From: Cyclobacterium sp.
Lineage (GTDB): Bacteria; Bacteroidota; Bacteroidia; Cytophagales; Cyclobacteriaceae
Assembly (NCBI RefSeq): GCF_014762705.1
Contig: NZ_JABURL010000056.1
Span: forward strand, 23,829-87,828
Reading direction: 5' to 3'
Length of the DNA: 64,000 bases
Shown: positions 13,167 through 22,279 of the stretch, piece after piece
Layout: every line of letters begins with the position of its first letter
How positions within the stretch are numbered: position 1 is the first letter of the stretch
Position numbers and translations under genes: made by a program
Notes under the pieces: model-generated
Told to the model about the DNA's origin: nothing
Database searches by the model: none
Seen by the model: the letters and a program-made list of their open reading frames with translations, nothing else

Positions 13167-14585
13167 ATGGAACCAACTTTTGATGCCGTTGTTGTTGGAT
13201 CAGGACCTAATGGACTATCAGCCGCAATTGTTTTACAAAAGCATGGATTAAATGTACTTCTAATTGAGGGTAAAGAAACAATTGGCGGAGGTATGCGAAC
13301 GATGGAGCTTACGCTTCCCGGTTTTAAACATGACGTTTGTTCAGCAATCCATCCCATGGCCGCTGCAGGACCATTTTTTAAGACATTACCGCTTGCTCAA
13401 TATGGACTTGAATTTATCCACCCCAAAACGCTGGCAGGACATCCGTTACCGGATGGGACAGTAGTTTCCTTACATCGTTCCCTGTTCGAAACCGCTGATC
13501 AATTGGGCAGGGACGGGAATGCCTATATTGATTTATTAAAACCCCTTGTGGATCATTGGGATGCTTTGTCTCCCGATATTTTATCACCGTTAAAAATTCC
13601 AAATAATCCAATAAAGCTTGGCTTATTTGGAATTAATGCACTTAAATCCTCAACCTTGCTTGCGCAAAGGTTCAAAGAAACAAGGACACGGGCACTTTGG
13701 GCTGGGATGGCAGCTCATGGTATACAACCACTCACCAATATCGCTACATCAGCTATAGGTATGGTATTGATGGCAGCTGGCCACCATAGTGGTTGGCCAA
13801 TGATAAAAGGAGGCTCCCAATCCCTGGCCGATGCTTTAGCTGGTTATTTTGTAGCTATTGGAGGAAAAATTGAGAAAGGGAAAATGGTAACGCACTTTGG
13901 CCAAATTCCTGATTCAAAATTGGTCATGTTTGACCTGAGCCCAAAAAACTTATTAAAAATAGCCGGAGATAAGTTTTCCAAATTGTATTGCTGGCAACTA
14001 AAGAGGTTTAGGTATGGAATGGGTGTTTTTAAAATGGATTTTGCACTTTCCGAGCCCATACCCTGGGAGTCCGAAATGCTTAGGCACGCAGGAACAGTTC
14101 ATTTGGGAGGGACGTTGGAAGATATAAAAAAATCAGAGAAACTGATCTGGGAGGGCAAATATAGCCAAAATCCCTATGTGCTTTTATCCCAACAAAGCCT
14201 GTTCGATAAAACCCGTTCACCAGATGGGTATCATACGGCATGGGCCTATTGCCATGTGCCTGCAGGATCTGAGGTCGACATGTCAAGCAGTATTTTGAGC
14301 CAAATTGAAAAATATGCACCTGGCTTTAAAGATTCCATAATTGGGAAACATACTTTCAACAGCAGGGAGATTGAAAATTATAACCCCAATTATATAGGTG
14401 GAGATATCAATGCAGGGGTTCAGGACTGGTCTCAGATATTTACCAGACCAGCTCTGAGGATTTCTCCCTATAGAACCTCCTTCAAAAACTTTTACATTTG
14501 CTCTGCATCCACTCCACCAGGAGGTGGGGTGCATGGAATGGGTGGTTATTACGCGGCAAAGAGAGCCATTAAAGATTTATTTTAA
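13167..14585 (+). CDS. CrtI-like FAD-dependent oxidoreductase (phytoene desaturase family)
   Basis: 472 residues from the ATG at 13167; a TTG two codons earlier is also in frame. The N-terminus has a Rossmann FAD-binding motif, VVVGSGPNGLSAAIVLQ, followed by LLIEGKETIGGGMRT. The C-terminus has the family ending ICSASTPPGGGVHGMGGYYAAKRAI. Such NAD(P)/FAD oxidoreductases include carotenoid desaturases and isomerases and related retinol saturase-like enzymes; which reaction this one performs is not visible. There is no signal peptide, so it is cytoplasmic or membrane-associated. The next gene begins 22 bases after the stop, and a third overlaps that one, so all three are likely one transcript. 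Base use is visibly more AT-rich than in the polysaccharide genes. Confidence 0.85.
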   Translation: MEPTFDAVVVGSGPNGLSAAIVLQKHGLNVLLIEGKETIGGGMRTMELTLPGFKHDVCSAIHPMAAAGPFFKTLPLAQYGLEFIHPKTLAGHPLPDGTVVSLHRSLFETADQLGRDGNAYIDLLKPLVDHWDALSPDILSPLKIPNNPIKLGLFGINALKSSTLLAQRFKETRTRALWAGMAAHGIQPLTNIATSAIGMVLMAAGHHSGWPMIKGGSQSLADALAGYFVAIGGKIEKGKMVTHFGQIPDSKLVMFDLSPKNLLKIAGDKFSKLYCWQLKRFRYGMGVFKMDFALSEPIPWESEMLRHAGTVHLGGTLEDIKKSEKLIWEGKYSQNPYVLLSQQSLFDKTRSPDGYHTAWAYCHVPAGSEVDMSSSILSQIEKYAPGFKDSIIGKHTFNSREIENYNPNYIGGDINAGVQDWSQIFTRPALRISPYRTSFKNFYICSASTPPGGGVHGMGGYYAAKRAIKDLF

Positions 14586-14607
14586 ATTTTCGGAAAAGGC
14601 GAACGAT

Positions 14608-15192
14608 ATGAAAAGCTTCATAAAGAAATATAAAATTACTTTGGTCTTCTATGGATCTGTTATTTTTCTTTTAGTATCGATGGTATTTGCAAGGTTGGTA
14701 AGAGAGCCATATCCAAGTTTAAACATGCCTGCCTTTACGAGAAGTGGAATAAATGATGGGCTTTTACCAGCCAGTTATTTTGAGATTATTTATTTGAACA
14801 ACGACGAAGAGGTGTGGAAAGGGAATTTACAGGAACTTTTCAATCCAAAAAATTTAGTTAGATACAGAAATAACATGCATTTTATTTTTTTCAATCAGGC
14901 AGGAACAAACCTGGAAGAGTCAAAAAAACAAAAGCGAAGAATAATATCATTGATTCCAGGTGGAGTAAAAGTCCATGCAACACTAAAAAAATGGACAACC
15001 AATAACGTAATTGGAGGAGCAGAAAAAGAAATACCTAAACTCATGTTTAAAAGGAGACCATTTAAATCGGACAAGGTTACTGGCTTTATTGTCAACGAGT
15101 ACAAAGAATATTATCACCTGGTGGATGGGTTTCAGTATAGGGAAATTGTTAGACAAAAAGCATTTTCATTTGATGACCGTAAAACTAATTAA
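14608..15192 (+). CDS. Membrane-anchored protein of unknown function
   Basis: 194 residues from the ATG at 14608; the longer upstream frame overlaps the previous gene and adds no plausible N-terminus. One transmembrane segment (about residues 10-29, VFYGSVIFLLVSMVFARLV) is followed by a basic, mostly soluble part of about 165 residues with no motif I recognise. It overlaps the next gene by 20 bases and follows a CrtI-like enzyme closely, which suggests it works with those two membrane or lipid-related proteins. No function can be assigned. Confidence 0.75.
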   Translation: MKSFIKKYKITLVFYGSVIFLLVSMVFARLVREPYPSLNMPAFTRSGINDGLLPASYFEIIYLNNDEEVWKGNLQELFNPKNLVRYRNNMHFIFFNQAGTNLEESKKQKRRIISLIPGGVKVHATLKKWTTNNVIGGAEKEIPKLMFKRRPFKSDKVTGFIVNEYKEYYHLVDGFQYREIVRQKAFSFDDRKTN

Positions 15193-16267
15193 CGAGAAAA
15201 TTACCAATTGGCTTAAAAATACATGGAAGCCTACCTTTTTTCAGCTAGGCCTAACCAGAATTTTATTTTGTCTTGGTTTTTTTATTTTTGACCTTCCGCA
15301 ATTTATTGAAATATCAAGTTTTGAATTGGTGTTTTTTGACCCACCTGTAGGGCTCTCTTTATTGATAGGGCCAATTACATCAAGTGATTTTTGGTGGACG
15401 TTTGATTTGATGTTAAGAATCGTTTTTGCCTCTTTATTAGTCGGATTTCGAACGAAGGAATCATCAATAATTTTTGGATTACTTTTACTTTTTGGTTTTA
15501 CTTATGTCTACAGTTACGGGAAAATTAATCATAACATTTTCCCCGTAATTTTCCCCGTAATTATGGCCTTTACCAATTGGGGAGGGGCACTTTCAGTCGA
15601 TTCGATAATGAATAGGACAACAAAAATCGAACCCAGGGGATGGCCATTAACCTTTCTTTCATTTTTGTTGGGGTGGGGTTATTTTACTGCAGGATTGCCA
15701 AAACTAATTGGAGGATGGTTGGATCTTTCCTACTCAACCACAGCTGGTTTTATGTTAAGAAGGTATTATTCAGGTGCAGATCCCTTGTACTTAAATGAAA
15801 TGTTTGTAAAAATAAACAATTTATTTATTTATAAAGTGTTAGACTACAGTACTTTATTATTCGAATTGGGTTTTATATTTACAATATTTTGGTCTCCCGT
15901 GTTTTTGAGAGCCGTTGGAATGGCAGCTATGTTTCATCTAGGGGTATTATTAACTGTAAATATTCCTTTTTCACTACACGTACTGGTTTTCTTGCCATAT
16001 TTAATTTATTTTTATTTCGACAACACAAACCAACTTTCAGAAAATTTCCAACTTTTTTTTAGCCGGAATAAAAAAGTATTTTTACCCATCTTTTTTATTT
16101 TAGCAGTAGTGATTATCACCGACTATTATCCCAAACTATTTCAATTCCACCAACATTTTATATTATTTCTAATTTGTATTCCCTCTGTATTTATGGTTTC
16201 TCCAAATTTTGTCCGTATGTTTTTTAATAAAATGACAAGTCGATTAGAGAAAAATTTAAACAAATAA
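15173..16267 (+). CDS. HTTM-like multi-pass membrane protein
   Basis: 364 residues from the ATG at 15173. This start lies inside the previous gene, a 20-base overlap that suggests translational coupling. There are about eight to ten hydrophobic helices, beginning FFQLGLTRILFCLGFFIFDL. The early Arg in the first helix, the FFDPPVGLSLL loop and the FLSFLLGWGYFTAGLPKL segment resemble HTTM / vitamin-K-dependent carboxylase-like membrane proteins, though I do not see a full catalytic motif. It probably forms a membrane unit with the upstream protein and the CrtI-like enzyme, perhaps acting on an isoprenoid lipid. That is an inference from context. Confidence 0.7.
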   Translation: MTVKLINEKITNWLKNTWKPTFFQLGLTRILFCLGFFIFDLPQFIEISSFELVFFDPPVGLSLLIGPITSSDFWWTFDLMLRIVFASLLVGFRTKESSIIFGLLLLFGFTYVYSYGKINHNIFPVIFPVIMAFTNWGGALSVDSIMNRTTKIEPRGWPLTFLSFLLGWGYFTAGLPKLIGGWLDLSYSTTAGFMLRRYYSGADPLYLNEMFVKINNLFIYKVLDYSTLLFELGFIFTIFWSPVFLRAVGMAAMFHLGVLLTVNIPFSLHVLVFLPYLIYFYFDNTNQLSENFQLFFSRNKKVFLPIFFILAVVIITDYYPKLFQFHQHFILFLICIPSVFMVSPNFVRMFFNKMTSRLEKNLNK

Positions 16268-16664
16268 GGTGAATTAAATTGATCCTCCGGTACTTTCCTC
16301 CTTCTTGAATTTAGGGCCTGCTTAGAAATTATTCAAGCCTCAATTTAGACGTTTTGGGCTATGATTCTCAGAAATAAGCTTGGCTAGTTGAAAGGAACTA
16401 TACGAAAAAGGGAAAAAGTATTACGTTTTCCATCCCTGGCCGAATCTTTTCAAAACGGGATAACAAGGTATTATCCCCGAATTTCCCAATTTCTGATATT
16501 TTCCTATCTCAAATTTTTCACGATTTTCCCAGTATTTCCAACTACTAAAGAAAGGCAAGTGGTAAAATCAGTTATTATACCTTGAGAAAACAGTTTTCCA
16601 CATAAAAATGAGTAGATTTATTCTTGTAAATTAAATCTAAACAGATAAGCTGGTAACCAAGGTT
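16268..16664. other. Intergenic region, no gene seen
   Basis: 397 AT-rich bases. A 65-codon open frame at 16388-16585 has no start context, signal or recognisable motif and is not taken as a gene. No inverted repeat strong enough to call a terminator was found. Confidence 0.4.
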
Positions 16665-17045
16665 ATGGGAATATTCAATTCAATATTAGGGAATGCAGGT
16701 GCAGTCAATAAAGAAACCCTCCAAAGGGATTATGGAAGAATACTGACTGCAGAAGAGCAAATAGAAACGGGGTTTAAGCTTTTCAGAGATACGTTCATTT
16801 TTACCAATAAGAGACTGGTCCTTGTGGACAAGCAAGGAATTACGGGAAGAAAATCCGAATACCTTTCCTTGCCTTATAAGAGCATTTCCCGCTTTAGTAT
16901 AGAGACGGCCGGGACTTTTGATTTGGATGCAGAATTAAAAATATGGATTTCCAGTGATCCGCAGCCTGCGGTAAGTAAGAAGTTTAATAAATCCGTGGAT
17001 GTCTATGAAGTACAAAAATTACTGGCGGGTTTTGTACTTGGGTAA
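16665..17045 (+). CDS. PH domain-containing protein (bPH family)
   Basis: 126 residues, all of one bacterial PH-like domain (PF08000 type). The patterns are EEQIETGFKLFRDTFIFTNKRLVLVDKQG, with the central part giving beta strands ending in an Arg-Leu-Val-Leu-Val run, then YLSLPYKSISRFSIETAGTF and a C-terminal helix. The length matches the family. There is no signal or membrane segment, so it is cytoplasmic. Members are widespread and their role is largely unknown. It stands alone, about 135 bases before the next sulfatase, in the same direction. Confidence 0.85.
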   Translation: MGIFNSILGNAGAVNKETLQRDYGRILTAEEQIETGFKLFRDTFIFTNKRLVLVDKQGITGRKSEYLSLPYKSISRFSIETAGTFDLDAELKIWISSDPQPAVSKKFNKSVDVYEVQKLLAGFVLG

Positions 17046-17180
17046 TCGACACGGTCTATTACCTCAAGCCTGCTTTTTATAGCTTCATATATCCCTTTAA
17101 CCTGGCAAACCAAAATAACTTACGATGGAGTAAATTTCTTTTGTTTAACGATAATTTTCCGGAATTATATACTACTGCCC

Positions 17181-18632
17181 ATGAAAAACCTGATATTAAC
17201 CTTTCTATCCATTTTCATTATTTTGCTTTCCTTTTCAGCAATGGCACAACAACGGCCAAATATCGTGCTGATTATGGCTGATGACCTTGGCGGCAGAGAC
17301 CTGCCGGCCTATGGGAATCGATTCAACGAGACGCCCAATATTGACAAATTGGTCAGTCAGGGTATGCTGTTTCACAACGCTTATGCGGCTCCGGTTTGTT
17401 CTCCAACCCGGGCCAGTATACAAGCTGGTCAATATCCTGCCAGAGTAGGCATATTTGACTTTATTCCCGGTCATTGGCGTCCTTACGAAGAGGTTACCGT
17501 TCCCCACCATCAGGTTCAGCACCTGCCAGATAAGATTGTTACTATCGGGAATGCCATGCAATCGGCAGGCTATACCACCGGTTATTTTGGCAAATGGCAT
17601 TTGGGAAATAACCCTGAACACTTGCCCCAAAACAGGGGGTATGATAAAGCGTATATGTATGCAGGTGGTGGTTTCTACCAGCCCCGATTTGTTCCGGAGT
17701 ATACGTCTGCTGAAGGGGCCCGATTGAGTGAAACCCTCACCAGCATGGGGGTTGATTTCATTGCTGAGAATAAAGAAAATCCATTTTTTCTCTTTATCTC
17801 TCATTACGATGTGCACGTGCAGTTGGACGCAGACAAGGACCTGGTTGAAAAATTTCTCAACAAACCGAAAGATCCGGATTATGCAAGCAATGCCGTGTAT
17901 GCGGCGATGATTTCCCATGTGGACCAAAGTGTAGGTGCTGTCATGAAAGCCGTTGATGAAATGGGCCTGGCGGAGAATACCCTATTTATTTTCTATTCCG
18001 ATAATGGAGGAGTGGATAACCGGTTTGACAATGTCCCACTCCTGGGAGGGGATAGCAAAGACGTTTATCCGGAAGGTCATCCCCTTCGCTATATTGCCAC
18101 AAACAATGCGCCGCTGCGGGCAGGGAAGGGAACGCTTTATGAAGGAGGGGTCCGTGTTCCGTTGATCGTTCGCTGGCCGGAAAAGGTAGAAGCTGGGAGT
18201 ACTTCTGAGGCAATTGTTTCCAGCGTAGACTTTTACCCTACATTTTTGGACCTGGGAAAGGGTGAGCGACCGCCAGATCAGGTGCTTGACGGATATTCTA
18301 TGGTACCTCCTCTGACAGAAAACAGGTTTGACCCGGAGCGGGAAGTGTTCACCCATTATCCCGTGTACCATCACGAGCAGCCCATGTCGGCTTTGAGAAA
18401 AGGCTCCTGGAAAATCATAGAAAACCTGGTTTCCGGAGAGTTTGACTTGTATAACCTGCGGTACGATGTCAACGAAATGACTGACCTTAAATTTAGTTAT
18501 CTTGAAAAGTTGGCTGAAATGAAGTCAGCATTAAAAAAATGGCAAACAGAAACCAACGCCCAAAACCCGGTTCCTAATCCTGATTTTGACTTAGGCAAAA
18601 GGTACGAATGGGGTACCAACCCATTCAGGTAA
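17181..18632 (+). CDS. S1 family sulfatase, arylsulfatase A-like
   Basis: 483 residues with a signal peptide cleaved after AMAQ. It hydrolyses sulfate esters outside the cytoplasm. Metal ligands Asp34-Asp35 are in LIMADDLGG. The formylglycine motif is CSPTR at 73-77 (APVCSPTRASIQAG), the classical type. The Lys and His of FGKWHLGN follow, and YSDNGGVDNRF gives the second metal pair. Length is normal for the family. This is the first gene of a likely operon with the TIM-barrel protein (38 bases downstream) and the DUF4838 protein. A sulfatase beside a uronate-type hydrolase suggests stepwise removal of sulfate and then sugar. Sulfate position is unknown. Confidence 0.93.
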   Translation: MKNLILTFLSIFIILLSFSAMAQQRPNIVLIMADDLGGRDLPAYGNRFNETPNIDKLVSQGMLFHNAYAAPVCSPTRASIQAGQYPARVGIFDFIPGHWRPYEEVTVPHHQVQHLPDKIVTIGNAMQSAGYTTGYFGKWHLGNNPEHLPQNRGYDKAYMYAGGGFYQPRFVPEYTSAEGARLSETLTSMGVDFIAENKENPFFLFISHYDVHVQLDADKDLVEKFLNKPKDPDYASNAVYAAMISHVDQSVGAVMKAVDEMGLAENTLFIFYSDNGGVDNRFDNVPLLGGDSKDVYPEGHPLRYIATNNAPLRAGKGTLYEGGVRVPLIVRWPEKVEAGSTSEAIVSSVDFYPTFLDLGKGERPPDQVLDGYSMVPPLTENRFDPEREVFTHYPVYHHEQPMSALRKGSWKIIENLVSGEFDLYNLRYDVNEMTDLKFSYLEKLAEMKSALKKWQTETNAQNPVPNPDFDLGKRYEWGTNPFR

Positions 18633-18670
18633 ATGAAGTAAAAACACATCAAAAGTAAAATAAACATACT

Positions 18671-19519
18671 ATGGGAAAGAAAAAGTGGTTATTCATAGCC
18701 TTACCGGTACTCTTGCTGGGTATGGCCAGCATGGTAAAAAGCCCTGTTCGCGAACTGTCGCTGAAAAAGAGCGACTGGCACATGGGCGTAGCCTTGTATT
18801 CCTTTAACAGATTTCCTTTTTCCAGTTCGTTAGAAAAAGCGAAAGCTGCCGGAGTAACTTACGTAGAAGGCTTTGATTTTCATAAAATGGGTAACGATTT
18901 TGGCGACAAAGCCATGACCGATCTTAGCCCCTCAGAGGCAAAAACAGTAAAAATGCTATTGCGGGATAAGGGATTAAAAATGAAATCCATGTACGTAGGA
19001 ACAGCACAGACTGAAGCCGATTGGCGCAAAGCCTTTGAACTGGCCAAATCCTTGAAGGTCCAATACCTGGTCACAGAACCGAAAAGAGCCCACTGGGATC
19101 TGGTGGATGAGCTTGCTGGAGAGTTCAGAATTAAAGTTGCGCTTCACCAGCATTCCAAAGAGGCCGGAAGTATTTACTGGCATCCGGATTCGGTATTGTC
19201 AGCGATCAAAAACCACTCCAATTTCGGTGCTTGTGGAGATTTGGGGCATTGGGTCAGAAGCGGACTTAATCCCGTGGAAAGTTTAAAAAAGCTCGACGGT
19301 CACCTGATGAGTATTCATCTCAAAGACCTGGATGCTTATGGGCAATCTGCCAAAGACAGGATGGTGGGCGAGGGGATCATTGATTTCGAAGCGGTGGTTG
19401 CCGAACTCGGTAGGCAGGGATTTGATGGGGAGGTCTATGTGGAGTGTGAGCATAATATGGAGGATAACCTGAAGGATGTAAGGCATGCGGTAACCTATTT
19501 TGACAGTCTAAGTCCTTGA
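18671..19519 (+). CDS. Secreted sugar phosphate isomerase/epimerase-like TIM-barrel protein
   Basis: 282 residues. The first 25 are a signal or anchor sequence (KKKWLFIALPVLLLGMASMV). The rest is an AP-endonuclease-2/xylose-isomerase-like TIM barrel: GVALYSFNRFPFSSSLEKAK, then ALHQHSKE, then CGDLGHWVRSGL, IHLKDLD and VYVECEHNM, placing Glu, His, Asp and Glu at the usual metal positions. Family members isomerise or epimerise sugars, or act on keto-sugars. Exported versions with sulfatases are common in Bacteroidota sugar loci, but their substrate is rarely known. It sits 38 bases after the sulfatase and 46 before the DUF4838 gene. Confidence 0.85.
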   Translation: MGKKKWLFIALPVLLLGMASMVKSPVRELSLKKSDWHMGVALYSFNRFPFSSSLEKAKAAGVTYVEGFDFHKMGNDFGDKAMTDLSPSEAKTVKMLLRDKGLKMKSMYVGTAQTEADWRKAFELAKSLKVQYLVTEPKRAHWDLVDELAGEFRIKVALHQHSKEAGSIYWHPDSVLSAIKNHSNFGACGDLGHWVRSGLNPVESLKKLDGHLMSIHLKDLDAYGQSAKDRMVGEGIIDFEAVVAELGRQGFDGEVYVECEHNMEDNLKDVRHAVTYFDSLSP

Positions 19520-19565
19520 GGCAAGGTCCCTGCTTTCTTTTCAATAAACGTAAACCCAATTTGTC

Positions 19566-21452
19566 ATGTATGCAAAAGTAACTCTTACTGCAGTCATTTA
19601 CCTGCTTGTGGCTGTTTATTCCGGACCTTTGTCCCTGGCTCAGGATTTGAATTTGGTGGAGAAAGGAAATAGCGGATACCAAATCGTGCTTCCCGAGGAT
19701 GCAGCTGTTCAGGAAATTCAGGCGGGCATGGTTTTGCAGGATTATTTGCAACGCATTTCGGATGCTATTATTCCGGTAAATCACGATGATGAAGGTGTTT
19801 CCGACTTAGAAATCCTCATTGGAAATGTAAACAGACCAGAGGTAAAAGGTATATCCCTTGAAGCACTTGGTCCGGAAGGTCATTATATTGGGACCCGGGG
19901 CAAGAAACTAATCATCCTTGGCGGGCCGGAGAAAGGGGTTATCTATGGGGTTTATGCCTTTTTGGAAAATTATTTGGGCTGTAGGAAGTATACCTCCAAA
20001 GTGGATCATATTCCACGGCAATCTACCATCCACCTGGAACAGATAAATGAGCTGGAGGTTCCGGTGTTTTCTTTCAGGGAGGTGTTTTATCAGGATGTTT
20101 ATGATCCTGAATTCATGGATTGGCACAGACTGCATTCCTTTTCCGGCAAAGGGTCCTCTCCCACAGCCTGGGGATATTGGGTGCATACCTTTCACCAACT
20201 TCTGGATCCAAAAGATTATGGGGAGTCCCACCCGGAATATTTCAGCTATTATGAGGGCAAACGACACTCCGGTCTGGTTCCTTCCTGGGATGGAAAGAGT
20301 GTACAGCCTGAGGCACAGCTTTGTCTTACCAATCCTGAGGTATTGGAAATCGTCTGTAAAAACCTGCAAAAGGCAATTGAACAGAATCCCGGTGCAAAAT
20401 ACTGGTCGGTAAGCCAAAACGACAATGTCAATTACTGCCGCTGTGAACATTGTGCTGCTTTGGATGCCCAACATGCTGCTTTCGCACCGGAGGAAAAGCT
20501 TTACGAAACACATGGAAGTGAATATCCTGCCCTGGGAATGGGCTCCATGCTTACCTTTGTCAATAAAGTGGCAGAGCGGTTTCCGGATAAAATTATTTCT
20601 ACCCTGGCCTACCAATATACCCGGGTACCTCCTAAGGATTTGGTGCCTGCAAAAAATGTAAATATCATGCTTTGCAGCATAGAAAGTACGCGTAATGAAC
20701 CTCTAGAAACGGGAGACAGGGCTTTCAGCGATGACTTGAAGGGCTGGGGTAAGTTGACAGATAATATTCTGGTCTGGGATTACACCATTCAGTTTTCAAA
20801 CCTGCTTTCCCCCTTTCCAAACCTGCGCACCCTGCAGCCCAATATCAGGTTTCTCAAGGAAAACCGGGTAAGTGCAGTATTTGAGCAAGGGAATATCCAA
20901 TCCGGTGGGGAATTTGCTGCGTTAAGAGCCTATTTACTTACTAGATTGGTCAATGATCCGGAAATAGACCTGGAGAAAGAAATGACGGAATTCTTACTGG
21001 CCTATTACGGGCAGGCTGCCGGGCATATCAAGGCCTATATCAATTTGATGCATGAGCACAATCAGGGATTCACTGGCCGAAAGCTTTCTATCTTCGGCGG
21101 TCCTTTGCAGGAGAGGGATTCCTACTTGACACCGGACCTTATTATAGCCTATAATGGTATTTTTGATAAGGCTGAAAGAGCGGTGAGGGATTATCCGGAT
21201 CAGCTGGACCGCGTCAGATCTGCACGGTTACCGGTAAGCTTTGCCATGTTGGAGATAGAGAAAGAAAATGCGGCTGAGCAGTGGGGGATTTTGGAGTCAG
21301 GGGAAAAAAGAAAGGTGCCAAATGAAATAAGCGAACTGCTTTACGACTTCGTTTACCACTGTATCCGGACCAATGTCAGCAGGCTTTCCGAGTGGCATAC
21401 GCCCCCGAAGGAATACCTGGAAAAGTATTCAATGGTCAGTTCAAAAGACTGA
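19566..21452 (+). CDS. DUF4838 domain protein, GH67-N-like (putative glycoside hydrolase)
   Basis: 628 residues with a signal peptide ending near SLAQDL. An N-terminal glucuronidase-type beta domain (QAGMVLQDYLQRIS, ILIGNVNRPE, LIILGGPEKGVIYGVYAFLE) is followed by the DUF4838 barrel with the Cys cluster NYCRCEHCAALD. This domain set resembles alpha-glucuronidases, so the enzyme may act on a uronic acid, but no activity is proven for the family at this level. The stop at 21450-21452 is directly followed, in the same frame, by remnants of an MFS transporter gene. That suggests a deletion brought the two together; the enzyme itself looks intact. Confidence 0.88.
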   Translation: MYAKVTLTAVIYLLVAVYSGPLSLAQDLNLVEKGNSGYQIVLPEDAAVQEIQAGMVLQDYLQRISDAIIPVNHDDEGVSDLEILIGNVNRPEVKGISLEALGPEGHYIGTRGKKLIILGGPEKGVIYGVYAFLENYLGCRKYTSKVDHIPRQSTIHLEQINELEVPVFSFREVFYQDVYDPEFMDWHRLHSFSGKGSSPTAWGYWVHTFHQLLDPKDYGESHPEYFSYYEGKRHSGLVPSWDGKSVQPEAQLCLTNPEVLEIVCKNLQKAIEQNPGAKYWSVSQNDNVNYCRCEHCAALDAQHAAFAPEEKLYETHGSEYPALGMGSMLTFVNKVAERFPDKIISTLAYQYTRVPPKDLVPAKNVNIMLCSIESTRNEPLETGDRAFSDDLKGWGKLTDNILVWDYTIQFSNLLSPFPNLRTLQPNIRFLKENRVSAVFEQGNIQSGGEFAALRAYLLTRLVNDPEIDLEKEMTEFLLAYYGQAAGHIKAYINLMHEHNQGFTGRKLSIFGGPLQERDSYLTPDLIIAYNGIFDKAERAVRDYPDQLDRVRSARLPVSFAMLEIEKENAAEQWGILESGEKRKVPNEISELLYDFVYHCIRTNVSRLSEWHTPPKEYLEKYSMVSSKD

Positions 21453-21563
21453 GTCAATCTTTACCATTTACCGGGTATGGAAGAGGGAGGCTGTTTTTCC
21501 GGAGCTCCGAAAACCGTTTACGAATGGTGGGATATAAAAGAAAGGCCCTAGGCCAATGGCCTC
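21453..21563 (+). pseudogene. Remnant of an MFS (hexuronate-type) transporter gene
   Basis: Reading on in frame after the previous stop gives NLYHLPGMEEGGCFSGAP then KTVYEWWDIKERP, a TAG stop at 21549, then ANGL. The intact transporter at 29838 reads NFYHLLGFRFLLGMGEGG, GCFPGAAKTVYEWFDKKERALANG at the same place. The remnant lacks 18 bases, which in the intact gene lie between two copies of TTACTGGG, so a repeat-mediated deletion is likely. Only about 35 codons are recognisable, with no start or flanking helices. It marks a lost transporter of the sulfatase/DUF4838 operon. Confidence 0.8.
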
Positions 21564-22279
21564 TTTGGCTACCTGCCCAATCCCGAACAACACAAACTGG
21601 GGCCTACGAAACTTGATTTTTCACCTGTAGGGTACAAGAGGCATTCTCCGACAAAATCGTTGCTCAATTACTGGAATTATTTGGGTATTTGAAATAGAAA
21701 ACACAAAAATTTCTTTGTTAAATAATATACAGGCTTATTTTAATTGCAATCATTGGATTTGGTTCTCCCGGTTTTGGCTGGAAACATAGGCGATGAATAC
21801 CTGTTGTCTAATTAAATTTTGATAAATGCCTGCACGCAATAATAGCGGTCTCATGTTGCAGGAATAGGTGGCGGAAATTGTATGCTGAACGCTAAGGTCC
21901 GATACGGATTTTCGGCCCATTTTTTACATGAACGATAATTCAAAAACGCTTTACCTCCGACTTTGTAAACTGGCATACAGGATGGTACTTACAGCAAGAC
22001 ACTACCTGAAGTAAAATGGCATAAAAAGTTGTTGGGGTAATAGAATAACACGGAATACCCAAAAATGGATTGCCACACCAGGTACCGAGGCCTGAGGCAG
22101 AACGCTTTCCCTGTTCGACAATTCCTTTTGATCAACTACAATTTAAGGAAGGTTATTAACATCGTTCAGACCAGCCCCTAGCCTTTTAACCAATGAAAAA
22201 TTGCAACACGTCAACTTAAAACTAAAAAACAGAACGTAAAGATTATCAATTAGGTATAAGCAATTAGCTGCAATTTGGA
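21564..22279. other. Decayed non-coding stretch
   Basis: About 700 bases with no intact gene. An open frame from 21564 to about 21690 (LFGYLPNPEQHKLG) and a short piece near 21950-22010 reading FTSDFVNWHTGW look like protein-coding relics, the latter with a glycosidase-propeller flavour. Neither can be assigned safely. Probably eroded polysaccharide-locus genes. Confidence 0.35.
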
